64,000 nt of DNA from Sarocladium kiliense. Lineage: Eukaryota; Ascomycota; Sordariomycetes; Hypocreales; Sarocladiaceae. Below the pieces are notes generated by a model that was given only the letters and a program-made list of their open reading frames with translations, was not told the DNA's origin and did no database searches. The position numbers and the translations under genes are program-made. Location: positions 1,364,001-1,428,000 of the forward strand of contig JAUZTG010000041.1 in the NCBI GenBank assembly GCA_030734395.1, in the 5' to 3' direction. This document shows positions 42,301-52,916 of this stretch, in pieces. The first letter of the stretch is position 1. Every line of letters starts with the position of its first letter.

Positions 42301-43656
42301 GTGGAGGTCGAAGAAGGGCACGCGGAGGCGACTGTGCAGCAACTTATGACTCCAAGCGAGACTCAACTTGACAAGCCGGCGGAAGAGCTTGAGACCGTGT
42401 CAGAACCAGATCACGAGGCATCGCCTGGTCCCGACGACCAACTTCACATGGAGATGCAGCAACGCGAGTTTGACAAACGCAGAGGGGCGTCACCAATGGA
42501 CGAGAATCAGGGGCATGCCGTTACAGAGGAAGAAGAGCTTGAGGCGATCGAAGATGCGGCAGAGCATGACCCAGTACTTGCCGAGAAGGATTACATCATC
42601 ACAGCCGACTCGCTACGCAGCCATGATCATCAGGACACTGATGCTGCTACTGAGATTACGAATCAAGATGAGAGTCAAGCCACATTTATCAGCAATGTGA
42701 GTGACCAAGCGAGTGATCAGCAAACGACGGGTTCGAAGTCGAGAGCTCCTCATCGGCGATCACATCGCAAGACAAGATCGTCAGGCTCTATAGACCTCTC
42801 AACAGGCGACGCTGTCGATGATGCTAGTCAGGAGACGGCAACTCAGCAGCTGAGCCAGGAGAATCAGGCATCTCAGGAGCTTGGGACTGCCAAACCTCCT
42901 GTCAAGCCACGTAACACGCGCAGAAGGAAGGTTGTTCAGGATCTCGACGTAGATGCAGCGAACACCTCACAGGATAGCACACAAGAGATGGCTATGAGGA
43001 GCTTGAGGAGCAGTCCACGAGGACACAAGCGTGTCACGTCAGGGGTGCTTGCCGAGGAGGAAGGCCCGAAGTCGCCTTCCGTTAACGAATCGCCTCAGAA
43101 GGCCGAAAAGCCTACGAGCAGCAAGGCTCAACTTCTGAGAATGCTTCAATCCGACCTCCCCGAGTTTCTGTCTCTTAAGGTGTTGCGAAACTCACTGCAC
43201 AAGACAGTAGACATCCTGGCAATCGCAGCAGTCGCCCCATCGGCACCGGTTCGACCTAAGAATGGACCGCGTGACTACATGCTCGAGCTCATCCTCACCG
43301 ACCCATCCACGGCCCCTTCCACCGTCAGCGTCGCGCAGATCTACCGTCCACATCAGAAGTCACTTCCCGTGGTTAAAGCCGGAGACGTGGTTCTCTTGCG
43401 GCGGTTCCAGGTACTGTCCATGAAGGGACGGGGGTTCGGAGTGCGAGCGGGGGATGACTCGGCATGGGCTATATTCGAGAAGGAGGATGAGGAAAAGTTA
43501 CCGCAGATTATGGGTCCGCCGGTGGAGGTTACGGAAGAAGAGGTTATGTATGTGATGGGATTGGCTGGGTGGTGGGAGGGTATGGGAGAGGAGGCGTGGA
43601 GGAAGGCTGAGAAGGCAGGGGAGAAGGCGAGGGTGGTTTCAGGGGAGGGTAAATGA
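39304..43656 (+). CDS. Acidic protein with C-terminal telomeric ssDNA-binding (POT1/Cdc13-type) OB domain
   Basis: Single exon, 1450 aa from the first in-frame ATG. An N-terminal globular segment at about residues 25-110 (CVTITWPFSASKRLLAFVLAE, VRLEFHGAAGRALDKAKI, GDTVRLSLEGAEW) has an OB-like strand pattern. The middle thousand residues are disordered and extremely Glu/Asp-rich, with SQ/TQ sites and a 45-bp tandem duplication. The C-terminus, about residues 1275-1420 (FLSLKVLRNSLHKTVDILAIAAV, DYMLELILTD, AGDVVLLRRFQVLSMKGRGFGVRAG), matches the Telo_bind fold that grips the G-rich telomere strand. An end-protection role (POT1 or Cdc13-like) is likely but not shown. OB folds at both ends separated by a long acidic spacer make it larger than typical POT1. 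Confidence 0.85.
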   Translation: MASQQIETEALQAARPTPIAELSPELSDVSSCVIDGCVTITWPFSASKRLLAFVLAEHDFRKRRSKGQVRLEFHGAAGRALDKAKIASGDTVRLSLEGAEWQEQGPQPGLTGEVLGWQLKFSQKLLLSLTRLEATGNEIINVDGEADEGPELLANDDPIPSIPDFAIEAQEEPPAPQTPVMNVSTKRLASTAFDNIEEYVSPAFLKRAKVSYGSLFEGGFEALEEESSRRNKKGRRKSRFSMPTAAWRYSSRSPSPEREEPEEHETSASEDEVPIPGLSFSAKTAPSKTPEQQTDMVDDSSQTQGFDQGPLDPSQGAPVLHSLDHEHLNVVPMGRISPRLAGAAENLQANTAEPIQSDWMSAPAGELPMPVSDALPLPSPMGTSFDFGLESASLTHFDTAPSRPNAVMTPSSAQDTKLSAQLGSSPKFDMGIQQHTHQTVDTSIEHHTPERDVAMQEIKYGHSDAEVSPSVPSHASVESQTAAESQSQPVETIEILSSSPVQSPRIPAENIAMSTASWRRPELVETEAVSDEENEYDEHYEDEDAEGSVIDEADYTNDATPNDDAEVPGEDYDLRKYDDAIVDDEEGNVDRDSLLSTDGEGNVIEPNPGVIIPSSSDSEEEEAALDVDDGDQEADEGENGVELVDNNDPANAPESDVEISASEASVSDDENGSEEQDAESDVDGVEDDEMGNDYEEEEYESDVDDQMQEDPQPQEPVFIDLLSDSEEEGEDEVNDAIEEPAASATAPSLSHQEAPSEPPMAQDKHSQSDERDAKVVEEPVLPQESAQDLPPEEPIGATEIQPEGTQQPVAEDIEVEVQESHTLVAEDLEVEVQASHTLVASTVADDQSMASLIDDEPRNDQEGSVPAPAEEIRTVPTPSEPEDRADLMIVDGVSQVGASPRIEEPITGNDVVARDNSPQEDKAAHDLSAGTPLFVKAQPVSQIESTEPTYHTQPPMSFQDLGMTQSSLSSQTVTGSQKPTAALDAPIGHDHPGSTNLPDVEVEEGHAEATVQQLMTPSETQLDKPAEELETVSEPDHEASPGPDDQLHMEMQQREFDKRRGASPMDENQGHAVTEEEELEAIEDAAEHDPVLAEKDYIITADSLRSHDHQDTDAATEITNQDESQATFISNVSDQASDQQTTGSKSRAPHRRSHRKTRSSGSIDLSTGDAVDDASQETATQQLSQENQASQELGTAKPPVKPRNTRRRKVVQDLDVDAANTSQDSTQEMAMRSLRSSPRGHKRVTSGVLAEEEGPKSPSVNESPQKAEKPTSSKAQLLRMLQSDLPEFLSLKVLRNSLHKTVDILAIAAVAPSAPVRPKNGPRDYMLELILTDPSTAPSTVSVAQIYRPHQKSLPVVKAGDVVLLRRFQVLSMKGRGFGVRAGDDSAWAIFEKEDEEKLPQIMGPPVEVTEEEVMYVMGLAGWWEGMGEEAWRKAEKAGEKARVVSGEGK
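41728..41817 (+). repeat. 45-bp tandem duplication in coding sequence
   Basis: Two adjacent 45-bp units (41728-41772 and 41773-41817), each 15 codons, differ at only two positions, both A to C. They encode consecutive VAED[IL]EVEVQ[EA]SHTL repeats in the disordered acidic region. Confidence 0.95.
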
Positions 43657-46427
43657 AGAAGCGGTTGATGAAGTAACAGTGACCCGTCAGGCTGGGTCAT
43701 TGTTTACAAGTGTTGTGTTTTGATGTATTCTCTCTTTTATGGAGCAGGCACGGAACGGAAGATACCACGGTGCTGTAGCTAGGAGAAAAGTGTACCATAA
43801 CATGGATGAACTGGACTTAGATCTCACGAACTACACCTTTCTTGAAGCCTAAAAAAACGACGATGATTTATCGCCCGAAGCCTGGGAAGAATGCAAAGCA
43901 GACTCCGACACCCGTACCGTACTGCTCATGTTGTTCCCTCTCCATTCAACCGGCCACTAGCGGTTTCCCGGCCGTCCATGCGGAGCCCAAATCTCGCTGC
44001 CATCTCGGTGAGATGAAATCCTCACAGAACCACAGACCACCATCTAATGAGCCAAACAAGGGAGCCTTGTCTCGCTGGGTACGTCAGGCCACGAATGAGT
44101 CAAACCTCGTGGCTCGCTCGCGCCGCTTGCCCCGCCGGGAGTTTGCGAGCGACCTTCACGACATACTGTGGGGTTAGGTTCACAGGTCACCCTGCAACGC
44201 GGGGCCGGGGAATATTCTAGGGTCGGGATCTTTGGGCTGAAGGAGAAGAGGAGTGTGGAGAGAGGGCGAGCATGGGCATGGAAGCGAGGTTCGGTGGTTT
44301 GCATGCTAGATCGGATTATGGTGGGGATGGAGGAGGGGACGGGTTGAAGGAACGGATGGATGGGAATCTGTGTTGGACGAAGGGAAAAAGGGGGGAAGGA
44401 GATCTTGAGATCGCGATGCTGGGGCCTATAGATGAAAAATTAACTTCGTTTTGCATCGCTCTGCTTTGCTTTGACTGAGATAAGGATCCTGGCTATCTCA
44501 GTTTCGGGTTTCTGGAACATTGCCGTTCTGTTCCTTTGTTATTGTCTCCTATGGTGAGGTTTCAGCCTTGCTTCAAGAGAGAAGAAAGACCTGAGATCTT
44601 GTCAGAGAGTACGTCTGATCAGCGTGGGTCTTCTCAGAGGGGGTCAGACCCACGAGGTTGGGTTCGACTCAAAGACTCAAGCTGTTTACTTCTTTTGGCT
44701 GCCCGATAATCGACCAGGGATGGGCGGGTAGTGGAGAATGGGGTTGCAGGAACAGGGGTCAAGAAGTGTGTGTGGCGCTCCCCTTGTTGGTCTGATATTC
44801 GGGAGGAATCGGGATGCAAAAGCTCGTTTTGGGCGTCTGTGTCTGTTGGAGAGTTTGGATGCTGACGAGTCTTGTGTGTTTTTTTTTGTTGAGAAAGACA
44901 AGGGCGGGTAAATACGAATGGGAGATGGAGACAAGGGGGGGGCTTGCTTTGGGTGATGGTGGCTTGTAGTTCTTTACGTGATGAGTTTCGTGATTGGGTT
45001 AACAGGGAGCAAGGAATGAGAGAGGCACGCGATGCGATACCCAGAGCGGTAATGATGAGAGGGAGAGAGACGGACAGAGCTGAGTGGAAAGACAGTGCAG
45101 TTAGAGGAGACTGGCACAGAGGACAGAGCGGTGAGGACCACGGTGAGAGGATGCAGGCAGTCGGTGAGGCACAGGTGTGGTCGACACAGCAGGGGGTTCT
45201 GTCAGCAAGCACTAACATTCAACACAGCGGTGGTGGTGAACAACCACTGCTGGTCAGTATCCTGGAAGGTAAGGCAGTCCTGAGTCAGGTGACCTGGCCG
45301 GATCTTGACCGAGCCCTAGTTCTGTGGACAAACCTTCATCAGGCAACTTTCAACGAGCAATGCCTCTTCAGGCGGGCTGGCTGGCTTCGTCAGTTGGAGA
45401 ATGCCATCCCCCCGTCTCCAACAAGCCTCCAACCGCCTCCAACGGGAGTGAAATGTGACTGCCAGCCCAGTGGAGGTCCAGACCCGACCCGACAAGTGCC
45501 AGCGATGCCCCGGGCGGCGGGTGCTGGAGCGGGTGCCGGTTGGGATGGCGCTGGGTGGGGACATGCATGCAAGCTAGGAAGTGTGAAATACAGTGGCAGC
45601 TAGTGGAGGATGGAATGAACCCTTGTCTGTCCTTGTCTGGGTCGCGTCCCCATTTTATTTTTTCGTGCATCTTGACTTTTCGTTTTGCTGTCCGATGGGA
45701 AGCTGCATGTTTTGCCCAACGGCTGTCTCTGATGGATTGATGGGAATCATAGCTGGGGTCAATTGATGGAAGCATGACTCCTCTGTGAAAAGCGAGCCTC
45801 AGTCAGCGATATTGGGGCCAGATGCTCAAGCCACAGTCACCCAGTCATCAGTCACCAATCCCACGTTCGTCGGAGCTGCATCGGAGTCTGCCACTAGCCC
45901 CAACTTGCCATGCATGCAACCGCCTGCTGCAGCCCAACAACAACCACTGTCAACGACCTCCACCTCGAATTGAAGCTCTCCATGACTGATCAACTAATCA
46001 AGTCTCCAGCTCAGTCCAGCCCAATTCAATTCCATTTCCACATGCAAACTACAATCTGCCTGACTAGCACCCGCCCAACTACCTAGCTCCCCTCTCTCCA
46101 TCCTACATCTCCCGATCCCTGTCCCCTTCCCGTCGACTCTTGACTCTACTCTGTCGTTTCAACCCCCCGATCCCGGACCCCCCGTCCTCCCTCACATCCA
46201 GCGTCTCGTCCACCGTCACAGTTTTGCTTGTGTTTCCTCTGATCTTTTTGCACACTGTTTTGTCTGCCTGTCTCTCTCTCACACGGGACTCGCTCTCCTT
46301 GTCCTTGGCCCCAGGCATCCTCTCACACTCACACGCACACCCCTTCTCCTCCTCCTGTTACATCCTCTCCCTTCTCAGGCACCACCCTGTTCGACACATC
46401 CCGAGGATCCATCCCGTCCAGTCCGTC
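43657..46427. other. 2.8-kb gene-free region upstream of malic enzyme
   Basis: I find no supportable gene. Open frames of 194 (44634-45218, -) and 219 codons (44944-45603, +) have skewed low-complexity composition and no family motif. A 9-bp inverted repeat lies at 44623-44654. The last 500 bases are strongly pyrimidine-rich, as expected for the malic-enzyme promoter and leader. Confidence 0.55.
44623..44654. repeat. 9-bp inverted repeat, 14-nt spacer
   Basis: CGTGGGTCT and AGACCCACG are exact complements around a 14-base spacer. It could be a hairpin in a transcript or chance. A nearby GGTTCGACTC looks like a tRNA B box, but no tRNA fold can be drawn. Confidence 0.5.
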
Positions 46428-48983
46428 ATGCCTGTGCGCATCCACGACCATTGCGCCCTCACCGGGGGCCCTCGAATATTAAACCGGCTTTTCCTCGTTG
46501 CTAGCGGCTCTCCTGCTCGCACATCATCTCGCCATTCTCAAGCCTCTCGCTACTCCTCCTCCGGCGCCACCAGCACCAGCAGTAGCTGCCACTATTCCTC
46601 TTCCCGTCCCCGTTCTGGAAACGACAAGTCGGCCTCTCTCTCTACCTCAGCTACCAACCCCAGTGCTATTAGTACAACCACCACTACTGCTGGCAGCTCC
46701 TCATCATCAACCTCAACAACAGCATCCTCCTCCCCACAACCACCCAACACCAATAATAATCTTAATTCCCCCCTTTTCTCATTTTCTTCTTCTGCCTCTT
46801 CTCTTTCTTCATCATCCTTTTCCTCTCAACAAATGGCGTCGCAATCCCACTTCGCCTCTTTCAGCACCGCTAGCTCCGACATCTCCACGCCACGTTCCTC
46901 CTCCCCCTCCTCCTCCTCTGTAGCCTCGGCTCGCTCCTCCCACACCTCGCTGTCCAGCCAGAAGCGTCTCTCCCTCTCCAGCCGGAGAATGACCGACTTC
47001 AACCCTCTTCAATCAGTCGACCTCTCAGCAATCGAGGAACAGATGAAGATGGCTCAGCTTGACCAGCACCGGGGTTACGCCCAGGATCACTACGGCGAGA
47101 TCACCCAGGTTCGCCCTACCGAGTATATTCACCCGGCCAATGCTGCTGGCACCCAGATCCTGCGCGAACCCCTCTGGAATAAGGGTGAGTCTCTTCCTCT
47201 ACTTTTATTTTACTCTCCCAAATTCCAACCCATTACTAACACACCGTCTCCATCCAGGCCTCTCTTTCACCCCCGAAGAGCGCGTCAGCAAGAACCTCAC
47301 CGGCCTCCTCCCCCACGTCATGGAGAGCCTCCAAACCCAGTGCGCTCGCGCCATGAAGATGATTCACACCCGTCAGACCAACATCGACAAGTACCTCTAC
47401 CTCTCCAGCATCAAGAGCACAAACCTCGACCTGTTCTACCGCCTGCTCATGGATAACATGCGCGAGCTTATGCCCCTCGTCTACACCCCCACCATCGGCG
47501 ACGTCTGCCTCCAATACTCGACCCTCTATACCCGCCCTGAGGCTCTCTACATCTCCATCAAGCAGCGCAAGTCAATCCGCACTATGCTGCGGAATTGGCC
47601 CTGCTTGAACCCTGAGATCTGCGTCGTCACTGACGGCTCCAGAATTCTGGGTCTTGGTGATCTCGGTGTCAACGGTGTTGGTATCTCTGTAAGTAGCTTT
47701 CCTGGTCACTGACAGTTCTGAACAAGGCATCTAATAACCCTCTCCAGGTCGGCAAGCTCGCCCTCTACACTGGTGCCGCCGGCATCCACCCCGAGAAGAC
47801 CCTCCCCATCGTTCTCGACTGCGGTACCAACAACGAGACCAACCTGAAGGACCCTCTGTACCTCGGCCTGCGCCAGAAGCGCCCCTCTGCCGAGGTCCAG
47901 CAGGAGTTCATGGACGAGTTCATGGAGGCCGTCAAGGATGTCTATCCTGAGATGGTCGTCCAGTTCGAGGACTTTGAGAGCGAGAAGGCCTTCGGCTACC
48001 TTGACCGCTACAGGAACACCCACAAGTGCTTCAACGACGATGTTCAGGGCACTGGTGCTGTTGTTCTTGGTGGCTACATCGGCGCTGTCAACCTGTCTGG
48101 TGTGCCTCTTGAGGAGCAGCGCCTTGTCTTCATGGGCGCTGGTTCCGCTGGTGTTGGTGTCGCCAAGCAGCTCGTTGAGTACTACACCCGCCGTGGCCTC
48201 TCCGAGGCCGAGGCACGCAACAAGTTCTGGCTTGTCGACACCAAGGGTCTCGTGACCAAGGATCGTGGTGACCGCCTGGCCGAGCACAAGAAGTACTTTG
48301 CTCGCACTGACAACAACGGCCACCAGTTCCGCACCCTGGAGGAGGTCATTGAGTACGTCAAGCCGTCTGCTCTCGTTGGTCTGACCGCTACCTTCGGTTG
48401 CTTCACCGAGTCTATCGTCCGCGCTCTCAAGGCTTCCGTCGACTCTGGCGGTCTGGGTCGTCGTCCCATTCTCTTCCCCCTGAGCAACCCCCTCACCAAG
48501 GCCGAGTGCACATTCGAGCAGGCTATTACCTGGACCGATGGCACCGTCATCTTTGCTTCCGGCTCACCATTCCAGCCCGTGACTATGAAGGTTGGTGGCG
48601 GTGACGCTGGTGTCGTTACCTTCCACCCCAACCAGGGTAACAACGTATACGTCTTCCCCGGTCTTGGTCTCGGTGCCATCCTCGCCAAGGCCTCCAAGGT
48701 TACAGACGAGATGGTCTACACTTCTGCCGCTGCCCTCGCCGGCTCTCTCAACTCAGACGAGATCCAGAAGGGCCTCATCTACCCTCGCATTGAGCGCGTG
48801 CGCGATGCCAGCATCGTTGTCGCTAGGGAGGTGATGAAGGCGGCTCGTCGCGAGGGGGTCTCAACCCTGCCAGAGAAGCAGTGGCTTGAGTGGGAGGAGT
48901 GGGGTGATGTCGCGCTGACTTCATACATCAAGCAGCGCATCTACAACCCTATGTGCTTTGCGGACGCTAAGGGTCGTCTGTAG
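46428..48983 (+). CDS. mae1: NAD(P)-dependent malic enzyme, probably mitochondrial
   Basis: Three exons: 46428-47184, 47258-47688 and 47748-48983 (introns 73 and 59 bp); 807 aa from this ATG. Alternative in-frame starts at 46833 (672 aa) and 46989 (620 aa) are closer to the family's usual length. The catalytic body is complete: YTPTIGDVC, VVTDGSRILGLGDLGVNG, metal-binding FEDFESEKAF, CFNDDVQGT, Rossmann MGAGSAGVGVAKQL and FPLSNPLTKAEC. The enzyme oxidatively decarboxylates malate to pyruvate and CO2. The first 190 residues are almost pure Ser/Thr/Pro/Asn after a basic start (RIHDHCALTGGPRILNRLF) that may be a mitochondrial presequence; the Ser-rich stretch is unusual. Codons are strongly C-ending from the second exon on, indicating high expression. 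Confidence 0.93.
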
Positions 48984-50697
48984 ACGATGCTTATGGCCGC
49001 TGCGTTGAAAAGAAAGGGATGAAATAGAGATGATTTGAAGATCAAAACTGGTGGAAGGCGAGGTGCGGGACCCGGCGCCGGTCCACGCGAAACATAGGAT
49101 ACCCCCCCAAAAAGCCCGACGATAGATTGGTCGGCATTGCTTTATAGTTTTTTCTTCTATGATTACAAGACTTTTGAAGGTTCACAAAAAGTTCCTATTG
49201 GTGATGGTGGGTGGCATGTCCTGTGATAGATGATATAGATGCAAATGTCATCTTCAAAGTTAAGAAATCACGGTCTCAAGCCCTGGTAGCTCATGTTGTT
49301 GCTATGACTTGCGTACTGTACGGCTCTGAATGTTTGTCTTCTTGTCAAAACCCCTGGAGAATGATAATAGCGACTTGAGTGAGATTCCGATCTCATCACA
49401 GATGCTATCAGCAACACCCCATCATCCGTACAACCAGGCGCTACCAGCAGCATTGCGCTTCCTTAGCATGATGAGACACTCCATGTAACACTGTCCTGTC
49501 GGAATGACGATTCCCCTTCTGCGCCTCACGATGGCTGATGCTATGCGGAGCCGACTGCGGAGCCGATTGCGGATCAGACCAAGGGTCGATGGACTTTCAC
49601 TACTCGGCATGATGAACACAGGGTCGGCACGTGGACTTGGGTGATACTGATCTTTCTAGAAGCAAGCGATAGTCAGCAGCATGTGGGGAGACTTGCTTGG
49701 TAGGTGTTGGAGAGGTCATGGTGGTGGAGTCCGGGCTTCATTGCGTGATGGATTGGCAGTCGAATGGCGTATCACATCGTATTATATCAACAGCCTCACG
49801 CGGGACCGTAGTGAACGACCAAGGCATTAGCACTCAGTTCTAGAGGTATTTGCTTCAGCATCTCTTGTTCAGGAGGTGATAGGGCAAGACTCATAAAATT
49901 TCGGCTTGCACATAACTATTCATCTTCACTCTGGCTGGCTCTACTTATTAGGACATCTCGGAGAGCCTCGAAGCTAGGGTGTTGTCATCACTTCTAGAGA
50001 CCGGTGCCGAGGAACACTTAACGATGTAACCCGGCATTCCCACGAGTTGTGCCAGCATCTTCCCCAGAAGTCGAGTATGGGGATCGTCGGGGGGAGGGCT
50101 CTCTGAGGCTAGGTTGTGAGTTCCGGACAGGGGATGCGGCTGTAGGAGAAGTGTGCGAAGGCTCAAAGCAGTGTTCCGGCTGGGAATGTCGAGACAATGT
50201 GAAGAGGAATTCATTTGATCCGCTTGATAGCTATATTGAGGATATTTGCGTAACCATTGTACCATGCGGCATGAGTGAATCGTCGTTCGACCTTGATGGA
50301 GGCCTTGATGGCTACCAACCTACCTGGCGAGGCAGACACTTCATGCTGTTTCAGCCGACCTACTTTATTTCCTCGAGACCTTCCCATGTTGTTCGGCCTC
50401 CACATAGGACATTGAGCCCGTGTACTTGACGCAGACTTCATTCGGCTCGGATCGACACAGAGTCAGTCGCTCTTCGTCAATGCTGGGGACCGAGAAGTTA
50501 TACAATATTCGCGAGCGCTGATCACCAAACGTCGAAGAAGACTCTTGATGATCGAATGGTGAGCGAGTCAATTGGTTCCAGAGAGGTAGATAGAATATAT
50601 GTCTTCGTCTAGAGATTCCAGGTCAAGAAAAGACATCAGCGCTTCCGACGCCTCTCATCTCTGTATCACGCTCCATACTCGACAAGCCACTGACAAC
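48984..50697. other. Gene-poor 1.7 kb downstream of malic enzyme
   Basis: No gene was supported. It contains the malic-enzyme 3' UTR and, at the right end, the possible promoter relic of the secreted-protein pseudogene. Confidence 0.5.
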
Positions 50698-51472
50698 ATG
50701 TTCACCGAGGCCTCCGTCCTGACAGCTGCCATTGCTGGCGTTGCCCACGCCCAGTCTGACTACTGTTACCTCCCCAATGGCATCACTGACTCATTCTGCG
50801 ATGATTTCACTCAGTGAAATACCCCCTTGAATCCGATCGTCTCGATTTCAGCCCGGCTGACCACTTCGATGAAGGCCCAACTGGGAGAATTGCTACAAGG
50901 ACCACTAAAAATGGTTTCGGGAGACCAAAATGGAAATTGGACTCGACTTTCTCGACGGCCAGACCATGGCCGTTGGAAGATTGCTAGCTTCGCTACGTGA
51001 AGTGCAATGGAGCCGTACCCGGCTGGGTCCAGGACTCTGATCCAGCTCTGCTTGATCACCTCCAAAGAGAGTGAGAAAAAGACAACGCCGGTGGTGTTCG
51101 GCTCCAGGGACCTAAAGAGCTCTGATTGTAGAACATGCCGGTCGATCTTTTGAGGGTGAGTGCTATCAAGGAAAGTGCTCCTGCGCCGGAGCCGAAGTCT
51201 GTTCGCTGCCGCTCGAAGGATCTCCCCGTCACTGGAAACACAACTTATATGACCAACTGAATCATGCGTCGTCAAGGTTCATGCTCCGGAGGCAGTGCCT
51301 GTTACGGGTACACGCAAACCACCTTCAGCGCCATCGCCGACAGCATCAAGCGGAACACGTGCGACGAAACCCTCCCCCACGAAGCCAGCTGCGCAGCAGC
51401 CAAGTCCGTGATCACAAGGGGCCAGAGAGCTGGCCAAAGGGGTGTTATGACATCGAAAAGTGTAAGAGCTGA
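50698..51472 (+). pseudogene. Disabled gene for a Cys-rich secreted protein
   Basis: An intact start encodes a 39-residue piece with a clear signal peptide (MFTEASVLTAAIAGVAHAQS) followed by a cysteine-containing mature start, ending in an early stop at 50815-50817. Downstream, protein-like sequence continues mostly in one further frame but is broken by several in-frame stops between 50980 and 51265. It then reads well again (GGSACYGYTQTTFSAIADS, KRNTCDETL, SCAAAKSV) before a frameshift near 51410, after which a different frame supplies a Cys-rich end (PKGCYDIEKC) and a stop at 51470-51472. Repeated cysteines and the signal peptide indicate an ancestral secreted protein, perhaps effector-like. 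The family is not recognised. The pattern of several stops plus a frameshift fits decay rather than introns. Confidence 0.65.
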
Positions 51473-52590
51473 TGGCTCTATGGAGGCAATGGTCGAGGTC
51501 TTGTCCTGGCTTTCGTCAACACGATATACACACCAACATAACCTACATACACAGATCACAGCTGAACTGAACTAATCGGTGCAGGTGAAAGTTTCCATTG
51601 CTCTGCTTGTATCTAGATACATCAGCCAGGCGAACTAGATTGCATGTGACAGGCTTATAGCAACGTCGGCAGTTGTCCGATGGATAGATTGTGTCCAAGA
51701 GGATTCCCTATCAATGCTCGATCTCGTCAGATGGGAAATGTCCGATGGAGTTTCGGGAGACCGCCGAGAGCCCTTGCCTATGACCAGCTGGACTCGGAGA
51801 TGGTCCATGCATGCCAACTAATACAGCTTCTCCAGCTGCCAAGCTCAGACTGTTGAAGGGATTGGGTGGACACTGCCTTCTCACGTCGTTTGACCTTGGA
51901 CCCTTGCTGGAGAGATGCATCGCCATTTCACCTTCTTACTGTGACACCTTGTCACCTTGCATGGGCCGTTGGTTCCCGCGGGACTGCACCTCCGGAGATG
52001 GAGGGACGGAACGGACAATCAAGTGCGACTAACACGCTCTGCATCTGCGTCTTCGTCGTCCTTCAAAACGAACACCACCGGCTCTCATTCACGGGTCGTA
52101 AATCTAGTCACCGGTCGGTCGGCGCCTTCAAAGACAAAACTCACGAGGCCATAAGCGCCCATCTCTTAATCCCCGTTGGTTTTTTTCCCTTCCTGGTGGG
52201 CGAGGCACCCCGTTCTTGTGGTAGTATCGCAGCCACCAAACCCGCTTCGGAGGACCGAGCGGAGACCAGTTCGATGACCGAGCCAAGGACAGTCAGGTAG
52301 TGAATCTAATTCCCCTCACACCTCCAGTTTTCCGAACAAGATACCCACACAAATCTCTCCTCCCCCATGTTCATGGCGTGGGAAACCAAGACTCGGTGTG
52401 CATGATGGAGGGGGCTCCACGGAGGAAGGTCAAGAGGGCGGTCATGCGGGACGGGGGTTTTGTCCAATGAAAGAGACGGCGATTCCAAGATCACGATCAG
52501 GAGGGGCGAGCTGGAGGAGGATCTGTAGCGAGTCTATCGCGGGGTTTGAATGGCTGGACCACCATTAGAAGGGGGGATGATGTAGAGAGA

Positions 52591-52620
52591 AGGTCAGGCC
52601 AGGTCAGGTCAGGTCAGGTA
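52591..52620. repeat. AGGTC pentamer array
   Basis: Six consecutive five-base units of AGGTC with one AGGCC and one AGGTA variant. Short tandem array in intergenic DNA. Confidence 0.85.
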
Positions 52621-52861
52621 CGTCAGGATGGTGTCTGAGCTACGCAAGTAGCCCCCGACGTTGCAGCCCGCTCGCCCGTCAGGGTCGGAGGCGGGTTGGC
52701 CGACGCTGCGAGGATCGATCTTCTACACACGTTGGGTTTGTGAAGAAAGAAACATTGACTTGCCTGTTGTCGTACGATGCTGCTCTTTTCAGACGATCGA
52801 CACGCTCGCTTAGGATCATGATGCCCTGAGGTTGCAATGCCAAAAGCTGGGGGTTGTCACC

Positions 52862-52869
52862 CATACACA

Positions 52870-52905
<36 letters not shown>

Positions 52906-52916
52906 CGCGCGTGCGC
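52862..52916. repeat. 55-bp alternating purine-pyrimidine tract (CA/TA/CG microsatellite)
   Basis: Strict purine-pyrimidine alternation without interruption: a CA repeat core, then (AT)n, then CGCGCGTGCGC. This class of sequence can adopt Z-DNA under negative supercoiling. Confidence 0.9.

Noticed and set aside
44656..44670. tRNA B-box-like GGTTCGACTC
   Set aside because: No A box, no paired T stem and no acceptor stem can be drawn around it.
44634..45218. 194-codon minus-strand frame
   Set aside because: Ser/Pro/Thr low complexity from pyrimidine-rich DNA; no recognisable domain.
44944..45603. 219-codon plus-strand frame
   Set aside because: Lies in a gene-free stretch, repeats short words and overlaps the opposite frame; no family features.
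47706..48323. 205-codon frame antisense to malic enzyme
   Set aside because: Mirror of a highly biased coding exon.
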